DNA of 46,193 nucleotides from Gallionella sp. (GCA_023229845.1 JALNYK010000024.1:1-46193); one strand, 5' to 3'. Counted from the stretch's first letter, positions 7,445 to 15,728 are shown. A program made the numbers and translations. The notes: generated by a model not told the origin, from the sequence alone.

Positions 7445-8083
7445 ATGTCCAGCCTCAAGAAAATCACCCTACCTGGTCCAGCCGGCAATCTCGAAGGCGT
7501 CTGGCACCTGCCGGATGCCTGTGCCGAGCAAGGTTGCGAGCCTGCCGCCGTCGCCGTGATCGCGCATCCGCTGCCGACCATGGGCGGCACGATGGAGCAC
7601 AAGATAATCACAACGCTGGCGAAGACCTTTGCCGAGCTGGGCTACGCCGCGCTGCGCTTCAACTTTCGCGGCGTGGGCAACAGCGAGGGGGAGTTCGACA
7701 GCGGCAACGGCGAGGTCGAGGATTTGCTGGCGATGGTGCAGCATGCGCGCGACGAGTTCGGGTATCTGCCGCTGATCCTTTCCGGCTTCTCGTTCGGCGG
7801 CTATGTGACCGCGCGCGCGGCACAGCATCTGCATCCGCAGGCGCACAAGCTGGTACTGGTAGCGCCCGCGGTGGGTCGTTTTCAAATGCCGCATGTGCCG
7901 CACAACACGCTGGTGCTGCACGGCGAACACGACGAGGTGATCTCGCTGGCCGACGCGCTGGACTGGGCGCGCCCGCAGCATCTGCCCATCGTCGTGCTGC
8001 CGGAGGCGGGGCATTTTTTCCACGGACGGCTGAGCCAGTTGAAGCAGATAGTGCTGCACGAATTCCACGGGTGCCGCTTATGA
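7445..8083 (+). CDS. alpha/beta hydrolase (COG2945-like)
   Basis: A 212-residue alpha/beta-hydrolase. The nucleophile elbow is GFSFGG (Ser116), the acid is Asp163 in LHGEHDEV and the base His190 in EAGHFFHG, completing a catalytic triad. The early HPLPTMGGTMEHKI block and RFNFRGVGNSEGEFD (residues 71-85) are typical of the small cytoplasmic COG2945 hydrolases, whose natural substrates are mostly unknown. Its stop overlaps the start of the ABC ATPase gene by ATGA, so translation of the two is probably coupled and they belong to one operon. That coupling suggests some link to the exported substrate, but this is inference. Confidence 0.88.
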   Translation: MSSLKKITLPGPAGNLEGVWHLPDACAEQGCEPAAVAVIAHPLPTMGGTMEHKIITTLAKTFAELGYAALRFNFRGVGNSEGEFDSGNGEVEDLLAMVQHARDEFGYLPLILSGFSFGGYVTARAAQHLHPQAHKLVLVAPAVGRFQMPHVPHNTLVLHGEHDEVISLADALDWARPQHLPIVVLPEAGHFFHGRLSQLKQIVLHEFHGCRL

Positions 8084-8997
8084 ATAACACCGTGATCCGC
8101 GCCGAAGGGCTAGTCAAAAATTACGGAAACCTGCGCGTGGTGGACTGCGTCAGTCTCGACATCCGTCGCGGCGAATGCTTCGGCCTGCTGGGCCCGAACG
8201 GGGCGGGCAAGACCACCACGTTGCGCCTGCTGCTCGGGCTGATCACGCCGGACGGCGGCAAGCTGACGCTGCTCGGCCACGACGTGCCGGGACATGCGCG
8301 CGAGGCGCGGCTGCGCGTCGGCGTCGTACCGCAGATGGACAATCTCGACCCCGATTTCACCGTCACCGAAAACCTGATGGTGTATGGCCGCTACTTCGAC
8401 ATGAAGGACAGCGAGATCGAGGCGCGCCTGCCGGAGCTGCTGGAGTTCGCCAATCTGACGCACAAGGCCGATGCCAGAGTGCCTACGCTATCCGGCGGCA
8501 TGAAGCGGCGACTGACCGTGGCGCGCGCGCTGGTCAACGATCCGGATGTGATCTTCCTCGACGAGCCGACCACCGGCCTCGACCCGCAGGCGCGCCACCT
8601 GATCTGGCAGCGCCTGCGCGAACTGACCGCACGCGGCAAGACGCTGCTGCTGACCACCCACTTCATGGACGAGGCCGAGCGCCTGTGCCATCGCCTCGCG
8701 GTGATGGACGAGGGCCGCGTCATCAGCGAAGGAACGCCGCGCGAGCTGATCGCCGACAACATCGAACCGCAGGTGATCGAGGTGTTCGGCGAGCACGCGG
8801 ATGCCTGGGCGCGCGAACATGCGGCGCGCCACTCGCAACGCTTCGAGATCAGCGGCGAGTCGGTGTTCTGCTACACGGACGATGCGCAGCCGCTGCTGCA
8901 GGAATTGCAGCAACAGCCGCAGTTACGCTACCTGCACCGGCCGGCGAACCTCGAAGACGTGTTCCTGAAACTGACGGGGCGGGAGATGCGGGAATGA
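8080..8997 (+). CDS. ABC transporter ATP-binding protein, NodI/DrrA-like exporter type
   Basis: A 305-residue ATPase starting at the ATG that overlaps the hydrolase stop. Walker A is GPNGAGKT (38-45), the Q-loop is VVPQMDN (about 83-89), the signature is LSGGM (137-141), Walker B is VIFLDE (157-162), and the switch His is H194 in LTTHFMDEAE. The extra C-terminal domain (about 225-305, ending with ANLEDVFLKLTGREM) is characteristic of the NodI/DrrA subfamily, which pairs with ABC-2 permeases to export lipids, lipo-oligosaccharides or drugs. The cognate permease is the next gene, separated by a 145-base gap that is almost wholly occupied by a repeat element. Substrate is unknown; nod symbols would over-interpret it. 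Confidence 0.92.
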   Translation: MNNTVIRAEGLVKNYGNLRVVDCVSLDIRRGECFGLLGPNGAGKTTTLRLLLGLITPDGGKLTLLGHDVPGHAREARLRVGVVPQMDNLDPDFTVTENLMVYGRYFDMKDSEIEARLPELLEFANLTHKADARVPTLSGGMKRRLTVARALVNDPDVIFLDEPTTGLDPQARHLIWQRLRELTARGKTLLLTTHFMDEAERLCHRLAVMDEGRVISEGTPRELIADNIEPQVIEVFGEHADAWAREHAARHSQRFEISGESVFCYTDDAQPLLQELQQQPQLRYLHRPANLEDVFLKLTGREMRE

Positions 8998-9007
8998 ATT
9001 CTATTTT

Positions 9008-9132
9008 GTCATTCCGACGCAGGCCGGAATCCAGTGTTTCAAGAATTCCGCGCAGCGGACAAAACCTCGGATGTTGTCGCGCTGCGCGCGGCCTGTTTAA
9101 TTTGCTGGATTCCGGCCTGCGCCGGAATGACG
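9008..9132. repeat. palindromic interspersed element, family A copy 2
   Basis: A 125-bp element with inverted arms 9008-9034 (GTCATTCCGACGCAGGCC start) and 9105-9132 (ending CGCCGGAATGACG). Its core contains the CGCAGCGGACAAAACC and TGTCGCGCTGCGCGCGGCC motifs, which are inverted with respect to each other and resemble the core of copy 1. It fills nearly the entire gap between the ABC ATPase and its permease. Confidence 0.9.
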
Positions 9133-9142
9133 GAAGCGTGAA

Positions 9143-9928
9143 ATGAAAACGAGCCACTTCGCCCTCCCCCGCCCCACTCTGCGCTTCATCCCGATCTGGC
9201 GGCGCAATTTCATGGTGTGGAAGAAGATGGCCGGCTCGTCGATCATCGGCCATCTGGCCGACCCGGTGATCTACATGCTGGGCCTGGGCTACGGCCTCGG
9301 CGGCATGCTGCCGGAGGTCGGCGGCATGTCCTACATCGCCTTCCTCGCCGCGGGCACGGTGTGCTACAGCACGATGAACAGCGCGAGTTTCGAGGCGCTG
9401 TATTCCGGCTTCGCGCGCATGCACGAGCAGCGCACCTGGGAGGCGATCATGAATACGCCGGTGACGCTGGACGACATCGTCTGCGCGGAAATCGCCTGGG
9501 CGGCGAGCAAGAGCCTGCTGGCCGGGCTCGCGGTGCTGGCGGTGATCTGGCTGCTGGGGCTGTCGCATTCACCGCTGACGCTATGGCTGATTCCGCTCGC
9601 GCTGCTGGTCGGGCTGTGCTTCGCATCGCTGGGGCTGATCGTCACCGCCATCGCGCCCGGCTACGACTTTTTCATGTATTACTTCACGCTGGCGATCACG
9701 CCGATGGTGCTATTATGCGGCGTGTTTTTTCCGGTCGATCAGTTGCCTGCGGCGCTGCAAAATGTGTCTTCCGTGCTGCCGCTGACGCATGCGATCAACA
9801 TCGCGCGACCGCTGCTGAACGACACCGTCCCCGCGAACTGGCTGCTGCATGTGGGCGTGTTGCTAGGCTATGCGATGGCGGGGTTTTATGTGTCGCTGGC
9901 GCTGTTCAGGAAGAGACTTTCCCAATAA
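9143..9928 (+). CDS. ABC-2 type permease, NodJ-like
   Basis: A 261-residue membrane protein with six predicted helices, the partner of the preceding ATPase. Family hallmarks are the N-terminal amphipathic RRNFMVWKK segment, the YIAFLAAGTVCYSTMN helix (about residues 66-82) and the RTWEAIMNTPVTLDDI cytoplasmic loop that contacts the ATPase. The PMVLLCGVFFPVDQLPAALQ segment (about 190-210) before the last helices is the signature of ABC-2 exporters. The ATG at 9143 sits ten bases after a repeat element and the ribosome site is poor (GGAAGCGTGAA). Translation may therefore have been altered by the insertion. The likely role is export of a lipid-linked or hydrophobic compound; the substrate cannot be inferred. 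Confidence 0.9.
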   Translation: MKTSHFALPRPTLRFIPIWRRNFMVWKKMAGSSIIGHLADPVIYMLGLGYGLGGMLPEVGGMSYIAFLAAGTVCYSTMNSASFEALYSGFARMHEQRTWEAIMNTPVTLDDIVCAEIAWAASKSLLAGLAVLAVIWLLGLSHSPLTLWLIPLALLVGLCFASLGLIVTAIAPGYDFFMYYFTLAITPMVLLCGVFFPVDQLPAALQNVSSVLPLTHAINIARPLLNDTVPANWLLHVGVLLGYAMAGFYVSLALFRKRLSQ

Positions 9929-9939
9929 AAATTATGGGC

Positions 9940-10009
9940 CGTCATTCCGGCGCAGGCCGGAATCCAGTCAATTCAAAAAACTGGATGCCGGATCGAGTCC
10001 GGCATGACG
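9940..10009. repeat. short palindromic element, family A copy 3 (coreless)
   Basis: The left arm at 9940-9967 starts CGTCATTCCGGCGCAGG. The right arm at 9981-10009 (CTGGATGCCGG...GCATGACG) is diverged, and only 13 bases separate them. It lacks the central core of the other copies, leaving a simple long hairpin between the permease and the HemJ-like gene. Confidence 0.85.
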
Positions 10010-10027
10010 GCATTCAGGAGTTCACTT

Positions 10028-10438
10028 ATGTTGTGGGTCAAAGCATTTCATATCTTCTTCGTCGTCAGCTGGTTCGCCGGGCTGTTCTACCTGCCGCGCA
10101 TCTTCGTCAACCATGCGATGGCAACCGAGCCGGCGGAGATCGCGCGGCTCAAGCTGATGGAGCGCAAGCTGTACCGCTTCGTCACGCCGATCGGCGCGCT
10201 GGCGATCGTCTTCGGCCTATGGCTGTGGTTCGGCTACGGCTTCTCCGGCGGCTGGCTGCACGCGAAGACCGCGCTGGTCGCGGTGCTGGCCGGCTATCAC
10301 CTGTATTGCGGCCATCTGGTGAAGGAATTCGCCGCCGACCGCAACACGCGCAGCCATGTGTTCTACCGTTTCTTCAACGAGGCGCCGGTGTTCTTGCTGC
10401 TGGCTATCATCATCCTCGTCACCGTCAAGCCTTTCTAA
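10028..10438 (+). CDS. hemJ: HemJ-like protein (CopD/UPF0093 family), probable protoporphyrinogen IX oxidase
   Basis: A 136-residue membrane protein with four predicted helices. ATG 10028 has AGGAG seven bases upstream; an in-frame ATG at 10004 would start inside the adjoining repeat and is less likely. Features shared with HemJ are the N-terminal LWVKAFHIFFVVSWFAGLFYLPRIFVNH with the conserved His8, the RKLYRFVTP segment (about 46-54), WLHAK (76-80) and the C-terminal RSHVFYRFFNEAPVFLLL. HemJ oxidises protoporphyrinogen IX to protoporphyrin IX, the step before iron insertion in heme synthesis, in bacteria lacking HemG or HemY. HemE, also of this pathway, is encoded elsewhere in the window. 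The gene ends three bases before rlmL. Many databases call such proteins simply CopD family. Confidence 0.82.
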   Translation: MLWVKAFHIFFVVSWFAGLFYLPRIFVNHAMATEPAEIARLKLMERKLYRFVTPIGALAIVFGLWLWFGYGFSGGWLHAKTALVAVLAGYHLYCGHLVKEFAADRNTRSHVFYRFFNEAPVFLLLAIIILVTVKPF

Positions 10439-10441
10439 GCC

Positions 10442-11584
10442 ATGCCTGAATTTTTCGCCCCCTGCCCGCGCGGCCTCGAAGCATTACTGCGCAGCGACCT
10501 TGAAACCATGGGCGCGCAGAACCTGCGCGCCACCGACGGCGGTGTGGAGTTCTCCGGCGACTGGCCGCTGTGCTATCGCGTCAACCTGGAGAGCCGCCTC
10601 GCCAGCCGCGTGCTATGGCGCGTAAAAGAGACGCGCTACCGCAGCGAACAGGATGTCTACAAGGCCGTGTTCGAACTGCAATGGCCGCGCTGGTTCGACG
10701 TGAGCAACACGATACGCGTGAACACCACCGCGATACGCTGCCCGCTGAAGAGCCTGGAATTCATCACGCTGTTGGTCAAGGATGCGGTGTGCGACCGCTT
10801 CCGCGAACACTGCAACGAACGCCCCAGCGTGGACACGCTGGAGCCGGACGTGCGCATCCATGTGTTCATCGAAGATGATCTGCTGATGCTGTATCTGGAT
10901 ACCTCGGGCGATGCGCTGTTCAAGCGCGGCGTGCGCCAGTACACCAACATTGCGCCGCTGCGCGAGAACCTCGCGGCCGGCATCCTGCGCATGACCGGCT
11001 GGCAACCCGGCACGCCGCTGGTCGATCCGATGTGCGGCAGTGGCACGTTTTTGATCGAAGCCGCGCAGATGTCGCTGAACATCCAGCCCGGCATCGCGCG
11101 CCGCTTCGCATTCGAGAAGCTGAAGAACTTCGATGCGAAGAAATGGCAAGCTATGCGCGAACAGGCCATCGCCGCACAACTGCCCCCGAAGCCGCTGGAA
11201 CTCTACGGCAGCGACCTGTACGGCGACGCGCTGAGAACCGCCTCGCGCAACCTGCAGGAAGCCGGACTGGCGGAGTGTGTCGAACTGAAGCAGGCCAACG
11301 TGCTGGAAGTCTCGCCCCCGGCGGAACACGGCATTTTGGTCGCGAACCTGCCCTACGGCGAGCGCATGGGCGAGCTGGACGAACTGGCCGAGCTGTACCC
11401 TAAACTGGGTGACGCGCTGAAGAAGAAGTTCGGCGGATGGACGGCTTACCTGTTCACCGCGGACAGGGCGATCCTGAAACTGATGCGACTGTCGCCGTCG
11501 AAGCGCACCCCGCTGTTCAACGGCCCGATCGAGTGCCGGTTGCTGGAATACAAGATCGTCGCAGGCAGCAACCGGCCCAAGTAA
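10442..11584 (+). CDS. rlmL: THUMP-domain class I SAM methyltransferase, RlmL-type (23S rRNA guanine-N2)
   Basis: A 380-residue protein equivalent to the N-terminal half of E. coli RlmKL, which makes m2G2445 in 23S rRNA. Residues 1-160 form the N-terminal domain and THUMP RNA-binding domain (FAPCPRGLEALL, DVYKAVFELQWPRWFDVSNTIRV, TSGDALFKRGVRQY). The Rossmann methyltransferase follows, with SAM motif I at DPMCGSGTFLIEAA (195-208). Motif II/III is near GSDLYGDALRTASRN, and the catalytic motif IV is NLPYGERM (302-309). It lacks an RlmK half, as is usual in betaproteobacteria. The start follows the hemJ stop by three bases, so they are probably cotranscribed. It could also act as a related THUMP methyltransferase, but RlmL is the best fit. 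Confidence 0.9.
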   Translation: MPEFFAPCPRGLEALLRSDLETMGAQNLRATDGGVEFSGDWPLCYRVNLESRLASRVLWRVKETRYRSEQDVYKAVFELQWPRWFDVSNTIRVNTTAIRCPLKSLEFITLLVKDAVCDRFREHCNERPSVDTLEPDVRIHVFIEDDLLMLYLDTSGDALFKRGVRQYTNIAPLRENLAAGILRMTGWQPGTPLVDPMCGSGTFLIEAAQMSLNIQPGIARRFAFEKLKNFDAKKWQAMREQAIAAQLPPKPLELYGSDLYGDALRTASRNLQEAGLAECVELKQANVLEVSPPAEHGILVANLPYGERMGELDELAELYPKLGDALKKKFGGWTAYLFTADRAILKLMRLSPSKRTPLFNGPIECRLLEYKIVAGSNRPK

Positions 11585-11721
11585 CCCGGCTTACTGTTCG
11601 ACGCAATCGACAGAACGACCACGGCGGGCAAAACCAATGCAGTTTTTGTGGATGGGTGGAGGCGATAGCCGATACCCATCAAACGCCCCGCACCGACAAT
11701 TCCACCCCAGATCGCCCGAAA

Positions 11722-13056
11722 TCAGGCAACCCCACGACCCACCTCAGGGGTCAGCAAAGCCGCGCGCGCAACCAACACTTTATCCACTCGATTCTTGTCC
11801 ATATCCATCACCTCGAAACGGCAACCGGCCACCTCGAAGTGATCCGAAACCATCGGGATACGGCCAAGTTCATGCATGACGAAACCGCCCAGAGTATTGA
11901 ATGCATTTTCTTCCTCACCCGGCAATTCGTCGTCGATATCGAGTACTGATTTCATGCGCTCTATCGTTACACTGCCATCGATCAGCCACGATCCGTCTTC
12001 GCGCACAGTGATGTCCTGATCTTCAGGAAGATCGGAGGATGGCAATTCCCCGACAATAGATGTCAGCACATCGGTCAGCGTAACCAGGCCCTGCAATTCG
12101 CCATACTCGTCCACAATCAGCGCGCATTGTTGCCGGGCTTTGCGGAAGTTTTCGAGCAGGTGCGTGGTCGTTACCCCTTCCGGCACATATAACGGCGGAC
12201 GCAAAGACAGATCGACCGCTATCGGCCTTCCTGCCAGCGCATCTTTCAGGATGTCCGCCGTGCGCAATATACCCACGATATGATCCAGCCCGTTGCGGCA
12301 AACGACGATACGTGTGTAGGGACTCTCGGCAATCCGGTTGCGAATCACGTCTTCGGGTTCGTCCAGATCAAGCACGTAAATGTCATTACGGTGCGTCATG
12401 ATTGCCCCAATGCGCTGCTCGTCGAGACGCAACACGTTGGAAACAATGGCCTGTTCGCTCTCATGGAATACGCCCGCCTCGGAACCCTGCTCCATCAGCA
12501 CCTTGATCTCTTCATCGGTGACAGGAGGCTCCCCTTGGCGAACCGCACCCAGCATGCGCAACAGAAAATTCGAGGAAGCCGAAAGCGACCAGACCAGAGG
12601 ACGGGTGATCCGTGCCAGCATATTCATCGGCGGCGCGATCAACGATGCGGTTTTTTCCGGGGCCAGCAATCCCAACTGTTTGGGAACCAGTTCGCCGATA
12701 ACAACGGAAAAATACGTCAAACCTACGACAACTATCGTCATCGCCGCGCCTCTGGCGTAGGGCTCCAGCAATGGGAAACCGGCAATCCACACGGTCAGCG
12801 GGTCGGCCAATGCGGTTTCGCCGATGGCGCCGCTCAAAATACCTACAGTGGTAATTCCTACCTGAACGGTAGAAAGGAAGGTGGAGGGTTCGTTACTTAG
12901 ATCAAGCGCTGATCGCGCTCCGGGACTATCGTCATCGGCCAGCTTTTGCAAACGAGCCTTGCGGGAAGATACTACGGCGATTTCCGACATCGCCAAAACG
13001 CCATTCAGAAGAATTAAAAACAGAAGTAATACTATGTCCACTACAGAGTCGCCCAT
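11722..13056 (-). CDS. CNNM/CorC-type membrane protein (DUF21-CBS-CorC_HlyC)
   Basis: A 444-residue inner-membrane protein. An N-terminal DUF21/CNNM domain has about four helices (LLLFLILLNGVLAMSEIAVVSSRKARL at the start, then TVQVGITTVGILSGAIGE and SVVIGELVPKQLGL). Two CBS domains (about 215-340, including IMTHRNDIYVLDLDE and ALIVDEYGELQGLVTLTDVL) bind adenine nucleotides. The C-terminal CorC_HlyC domain (about 350-435) contains GSWLIDGSVTIERM and YNTLGGF-like FNTLGGFVMHELGRIP. Family members are linked to Mg2+/Co2+ efflux; the old name hemolysin C is misleading. It is a single gene, convergent with rlmL and lying downstream of pilT and pilU but separated from them by 215 bases. Confidence 0.92.
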   Translation of the reverse strand: MGDSVVDIVLLLFLILLNGVLAMSEIAVVSSRKARLQKLADDDSPGARSALDLSNEPSTFLSTVQVGITTVGILSGAIGETALADPLTVWIAGFPLLEPYARGAAMTIVVVGLTYFSVVIGELVPKQLGLLAPEKTASLIAPPMNMLARITRPLVWSLSASSNFLLRMLGAVRQGEPPVTDEEIKVLMEQGSEAGVFHESEQAIVSNVLRLDEQRIGAIMTHRNDIYVLDLDEPEDVIRNRIAESPYTRIVVCRNGLDHIVGILRTADILKDALAGRPIAVDLSLRPPLYVPEGVTTTHLLENFRKARQQCALIVDEYGELQGLVTLTDVLTSIVGELPSSDLPEDQDITVREDGSWLIDGSVTIERMKSVLDIDDELPGEEENAFNTLGGFVMHELGRIPMVSDHFEVAGCRFEVMDMDKNRVDKVLVARAALLTPEVGRGVA

Positions 13057-13271
13057 CGCCGTTTGGCGCGCGAACCAGGATTAATAAGGTTTTGATTTTA
13101 GCACTTTAACTACGCCAGCCGAAGTTGACTGTAGTTAGCCATGTCCCATAACGGGGCTGGTTGCTATCGAGGGCAAACCCCGACCGTCTTTTATGACTCA
13201 TTTAAGCCATGCGACATCCCCAAAGACAAACCGCGCTGGCGCGCGGCTTGTCTTTGCAGGGCATGTCAATG
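13057..13271. other. intergenic region between pilU and the CorC-type gene
   Basis: This region should hold the promoter of the CorC-type gene and the end of the pilT-pilU transcript. A 7-bp inverted repeat TAACTAC..GTAGTTA (about 13107-13137) upstream of the CorC-type start could be an operator. The long hairpin near pilU is listed separately. No gene is seen. Confidence 0.4.
13222..13255 (-). terminator. long hairpin downstream of pilU, probable terminator
   Basis: A 15-bp stem with one mismatch (AAAGACAA.CCGCGC pairing with GCGCGG.TTGTCTTT) around a four-base loop lies 17 bases after the pilU stop. The arm ends in TTT on the minus strand (TTGTCTTT), giving a weak U tract. Confidence 0.6.
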
Positions 13272-14408
13272 TCAGGTCAGCTTCAGATGCTCGGTGCCGC
13301 TCATCACGTCGCGGTCTCCGCTCAGCTTGCTCTCCAGCTTGATGCGCAGACGCAGGTCGTTGACCGAGTCGGCATTTTTCAGCGCATCCTCATAGGAGAT
13401 TTTCCCGCTTTCGTACAGGTTAAACAGCGCGCCGTCGAAAGTCTCCATGCCGAGTTCGCGCGACTTGGACATGACTTCCTTGATCGCATGCACCTCACCC
13501 TTGAAGATCAGATCGGCGATCAACGGCGAGTTCAGCAGGATTTCAATGGCCGCCGCGCGCCCGACGCCGTCCTTCTTCGGAATCAGGCGCTGAGAGATCA
13601 GCGCCTTGATGTTCAGCGACAGATCCATCAACAGCTGCTCGCGCCGCTCTTCCGGGAAGAAGTTGATGATGCGATCCAGCGCCTGATTCGCGCTGTTGGC
13701 GTGCAGCGTGGCCATACACAAGTGGCCGGTTTCGGCGAACGCCACGGCGTATTCCATGGTTTCGCGGTCACGGATTTCGCCGATCAGGATCACGTCCGGT
13801 GCCTGACGCAGGGTGTTCTTCAGCGCGTTGTGCCAGTTCTCGGTGTCCACGCCGACTTCGCGGTGCGTGATGATGCAGTTGGCATGCTCATGCACGTACT
13901 CGACCGGGTCCTCGATGGTGATGATGTGGCCGTAGCTGTTTTTGTTGCGGTGACCGATCATGCCAGCCAGCGTAGTAGATTTACCAGAACCGGTGCCGCC
14001 GACCAGAATCACCAGGCCGCGCTTGGTCATCACGACATCCTTCAGCACCGGCGGCATCCCCATCTCGTCAAGATCGGGAATCTTGGTGGTGATCGTGCGC
14101 AGCACCATGCCGACGCGCTGCTGCTGCATGAAGATGTTCACGCGGAAGCGACCGATGCCCGGCGGACTGATCGCAAAGTTGCATTCGTGGGTCGCCTCGA
14201 ATTCGGCGGCCTGGCGGTCGTTCATGATCGCGCGCGCCAATTCCTGAGTATGCACCGAAGTCAGCGTCTGATTGGAAACCGGCGTCATCTTGCCGTCCAC
14301 CTTGAAGGCCGGGGGGAAGCCCGAGGTAATGAACAAGTCTGACGCCTTTTTGCTGATCATCCCGCGCAACAGGTTATGTATCAGCTCGGTGGCCTGCTCT
14401 CTTTCCAT
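13272..14408 (-). CDS. pilU: type IV pilus retraction ATPase PilU
   Basis: A 378-residue secretion-type AAA ATPase. PilU assists PilT in retracting type IVa pili at the inner-membrane base, which drives twitching and DNA uptake. Walker A is GGTGSGKST (137-145). The Asp box ITIEDPVEYVH, Walker B APDVILIGEIRDRETM and the His box TGHLCMATLHANSA follow in order. The N-terminal PAS-like domain covers residues 1-110 (KKASDLFITSGFPP). It differs from PilT in lacking the AIRNLIRE motif (it has SPLIADLIFKGE instead) and in having the longer C-terminus with RLRIKLESKLSGD. It is paired with pilT on the same strand, 103 bases downstream of it, the standard order. Confidence 0.95.
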   Translation of the reverse strand: MEREQATELIHNLLRGMISKKASDLFITSGFPPAFKVDGKMTPVSNQTLTSVHTQELARAIMNDRQAAEFEATHECNFAISPPGIGRFRVNIFMQQQRVGMVLRTITTKIPDLDEMGMPPVLKDVVMTKRGLVILVGGTGSGKSTTLAGMIGHRNKNSYGHIITIEDPVEYVHEHANCIITHREVGVDTENWHNALKNTLRQAPDVILIGEIRDRETMEYAVAFAETGHLCMATLHANSANQALDRIINFFPEERREQLLMDLSLNIKALISQRLIPKKDGVGRAAAIEILLNSPLIADLIFKGEVHAIKEVMSKSRELGMETFDGALFNLYESGKISYEDALKNADSVNDLRLRIKLESKLSGDRDVMSGTEHLKLT

Positions 14409-14452
14409 TGAATACTCCTAAAATCCGGACGAACCGGAATCAACAACGATGG

Positions 14453-14507
14453 GTAGGGGCACAAAAAACTTTTGTTCGGGCACCCGCACGGCACGCCGTG
14501 CCCCTAC
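14453..14507. repeat. GTAGGGGC-type inverted repeat between pilT and pilU
   Basis: The perfect 10-bp arms GTAGGGGCAC (14453-14462) and GTGCCCCTAC (14498-14507) enclose 35 bases. The right side also contains a nested GGCACGCCGTGCC palindrome. The outer motif is shared with elements at 25643 and 45453. Confidence 0.75.
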
Positions 14508-14511
14508 GAGA

Positions 14512-15555
14512 TTATCCTGGGAACAGATCCTTGTTGGCGGCCTTGCTGCGCGCCTCGGCCGGGGTGATGACGTTGGACTTCACCAGATTGGTCAGGCACT
14601 GATCCAGCGTCTGCATACCCATGCTCTGGCCGGTCTGGATCGCGGAGTACATCTGCGGCACCTTGGCTTCGCGGATCAGGTTACGGATGGCCGGGGTGCA
14701 GATCATGATCTCGTGCGCCGCGACGCGGCCCGAACCGTCCTTGGTCTTGAGCAAGGCCTGCGAAATGACCGCGCGCAACGATTCGGACAACATCGCGCGC
14801 ACCATTTCCTTTTCGTCGGCCGGGAACACGTCGATGATACGGTCGATGGTCTTGGCCGCCGAACTGGTGTGCAGCGTGCCGAACACCAGGTGACCGGTTT
14901 CGGCCGCGGACATCGCCAAGCGGATGGTTTCCAGATCGCGCATTTCGCCGACCAGAATCACGTCCGGGTCTTCGCGCAATGCGCTGCGCAGCGCGTTCTG
15001 GAATGACAGCGTATGCGGGCCGACTTCGCGCTGATTGATCAGGCACTTCTTCGACTCGTGCACGAATTCGATCGGGTCTTCCACCGTCAGGATGTGGCCC
15101 ATCTCATGTTCGTTGCGATGATTCACCATCGCTGCCAACGTGGTGGACTTGCCCGAACCGGTCGGACCGGTCACCAGCACCAGACCGCGCGGATAATCGG
15201 AAATGGACTCGAAACTCTTGGGGCACTTCAGATCTTCCAGCGACAAAATTTTGGAAGGAATGGTGCGCATGACCGCGGCCGCACCGCGATTCTGCACGAA
15301 GGCGTTGACGCGGAAACGCGCCAGCCCGGGCACCTCGAACGAGAAGTCGACTTCCTTGTTTTCCTCGTAAAACTTGCGCTGTCCGTCATTCATGATGTCG
15401 TACACCAGCGCATGCACTTCCTTGTGCTCCAGCGCCGGCAGGTTGATGCGGCGCATGTCGCCATGCACGCGGATCATCGGGGGCAGGCCGGCGGAAAGAT
15501 GCAGGTCGGAAGCCTTGTTCTTGACGCCGAAGGCGAGCAGTTCAGTGATATCCAT
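14512..15555 (-). CDS. pilT: type IV pilus retraction ATPase PilT
   Basis: A 347-residue hexameric ATPase that powers pilus retraction. Walker A is GPTGSGKST (130-138). The Asp box ILTVEDPIEFVHE, Walker B DPDVILVGEMRDLETI and the His box TGHLVFGTLHTSSA are all present. The PilT-specific retraction motif AIRNLIRE is intact (in CTPAIRNLIREAKVPQM, about residues 285-300). Length and the start (MDITELLAFGVKNKASDLHLS) match the family exactly. The start codon lies immediately beside a 17-bp inverted repeat (15573-15623) in the gap shared with the divergent yggS operon. pilU follows on the same strand, so both are probably transcribed together. Confidence 0.97.
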   Translation of the reverse strand: MDITELLAFGVKNKASDLHLSAGLPPMIRVHGDMRRINLPALEHKEVHALVYDIMNDGQRKFYEENKEVDFSFEVPGLARFRVNAFVQNRGAAAVMRTIPSKILSLEDLKCPKSFESISDYPRGLVLVTGPTGSGKSTTLAAMVNHRNEHEMGHILTVEDPIEFVHESKKCLINQREVGPHTLSFQNALRSALREDPDVILVGEMRDLETIRLAMSAAETGHLVFGTLHTSSAAKTIDRIIDVFPADEKEMVRAMLSESLRAVISQALLKTKDGSGRVAAHEIMICTPAIRNLIREAKVPQMYSAIQTGQSMGMQTLDQCLTNLVKSNVITPAEARSKAANKDLFPG

Positions 15556-15572
15556 TATAATCTTCCCGATTT

Positions 15573-15660
15573 AACGGGCATGGCAAGTTGCCACCCCTGA
15601 TGATGAAACTTGCCATGCCCGTTTCCCCCTATCCAACTTTCCCCCGCAAGCGGGAGAAAG
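15573..15660. repeat. ACGGGCATGGC inverted-repeat element, family C copy 1
   Basis: The perfect 17-bp arms AACGGGCATGGCAAGTT (15573-15589) and its complement (15607-15623) flank CCTGATGATG. They are followed by TTTCCCCC and a CCCGCAAGCGGG hairpin up to about 15660. A diverged copy lies on the other strand at about 22830-22957. It occupies the divergent pilT/yggS promoter region. Confidence 0.8.
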
Positions 15661-15728
15661 GGCAAACGAACGCTTACGCGCATTTCACGTTAACGACGCG
15701 GCCTGAATGGCTGCTGGTGCGCCGGATT

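Noticed and set aside
11585..11721. Possible RNA gene between rlmL and the CorC-type gene
   Set aside because: Only short weak hairpins are seen and no tRNA or known RNA pattern.
13209..14342. A 377-codon plus-strand frame over pilU
   Set aside because: It is an antisense shadow of pilU with no recognisable domain.
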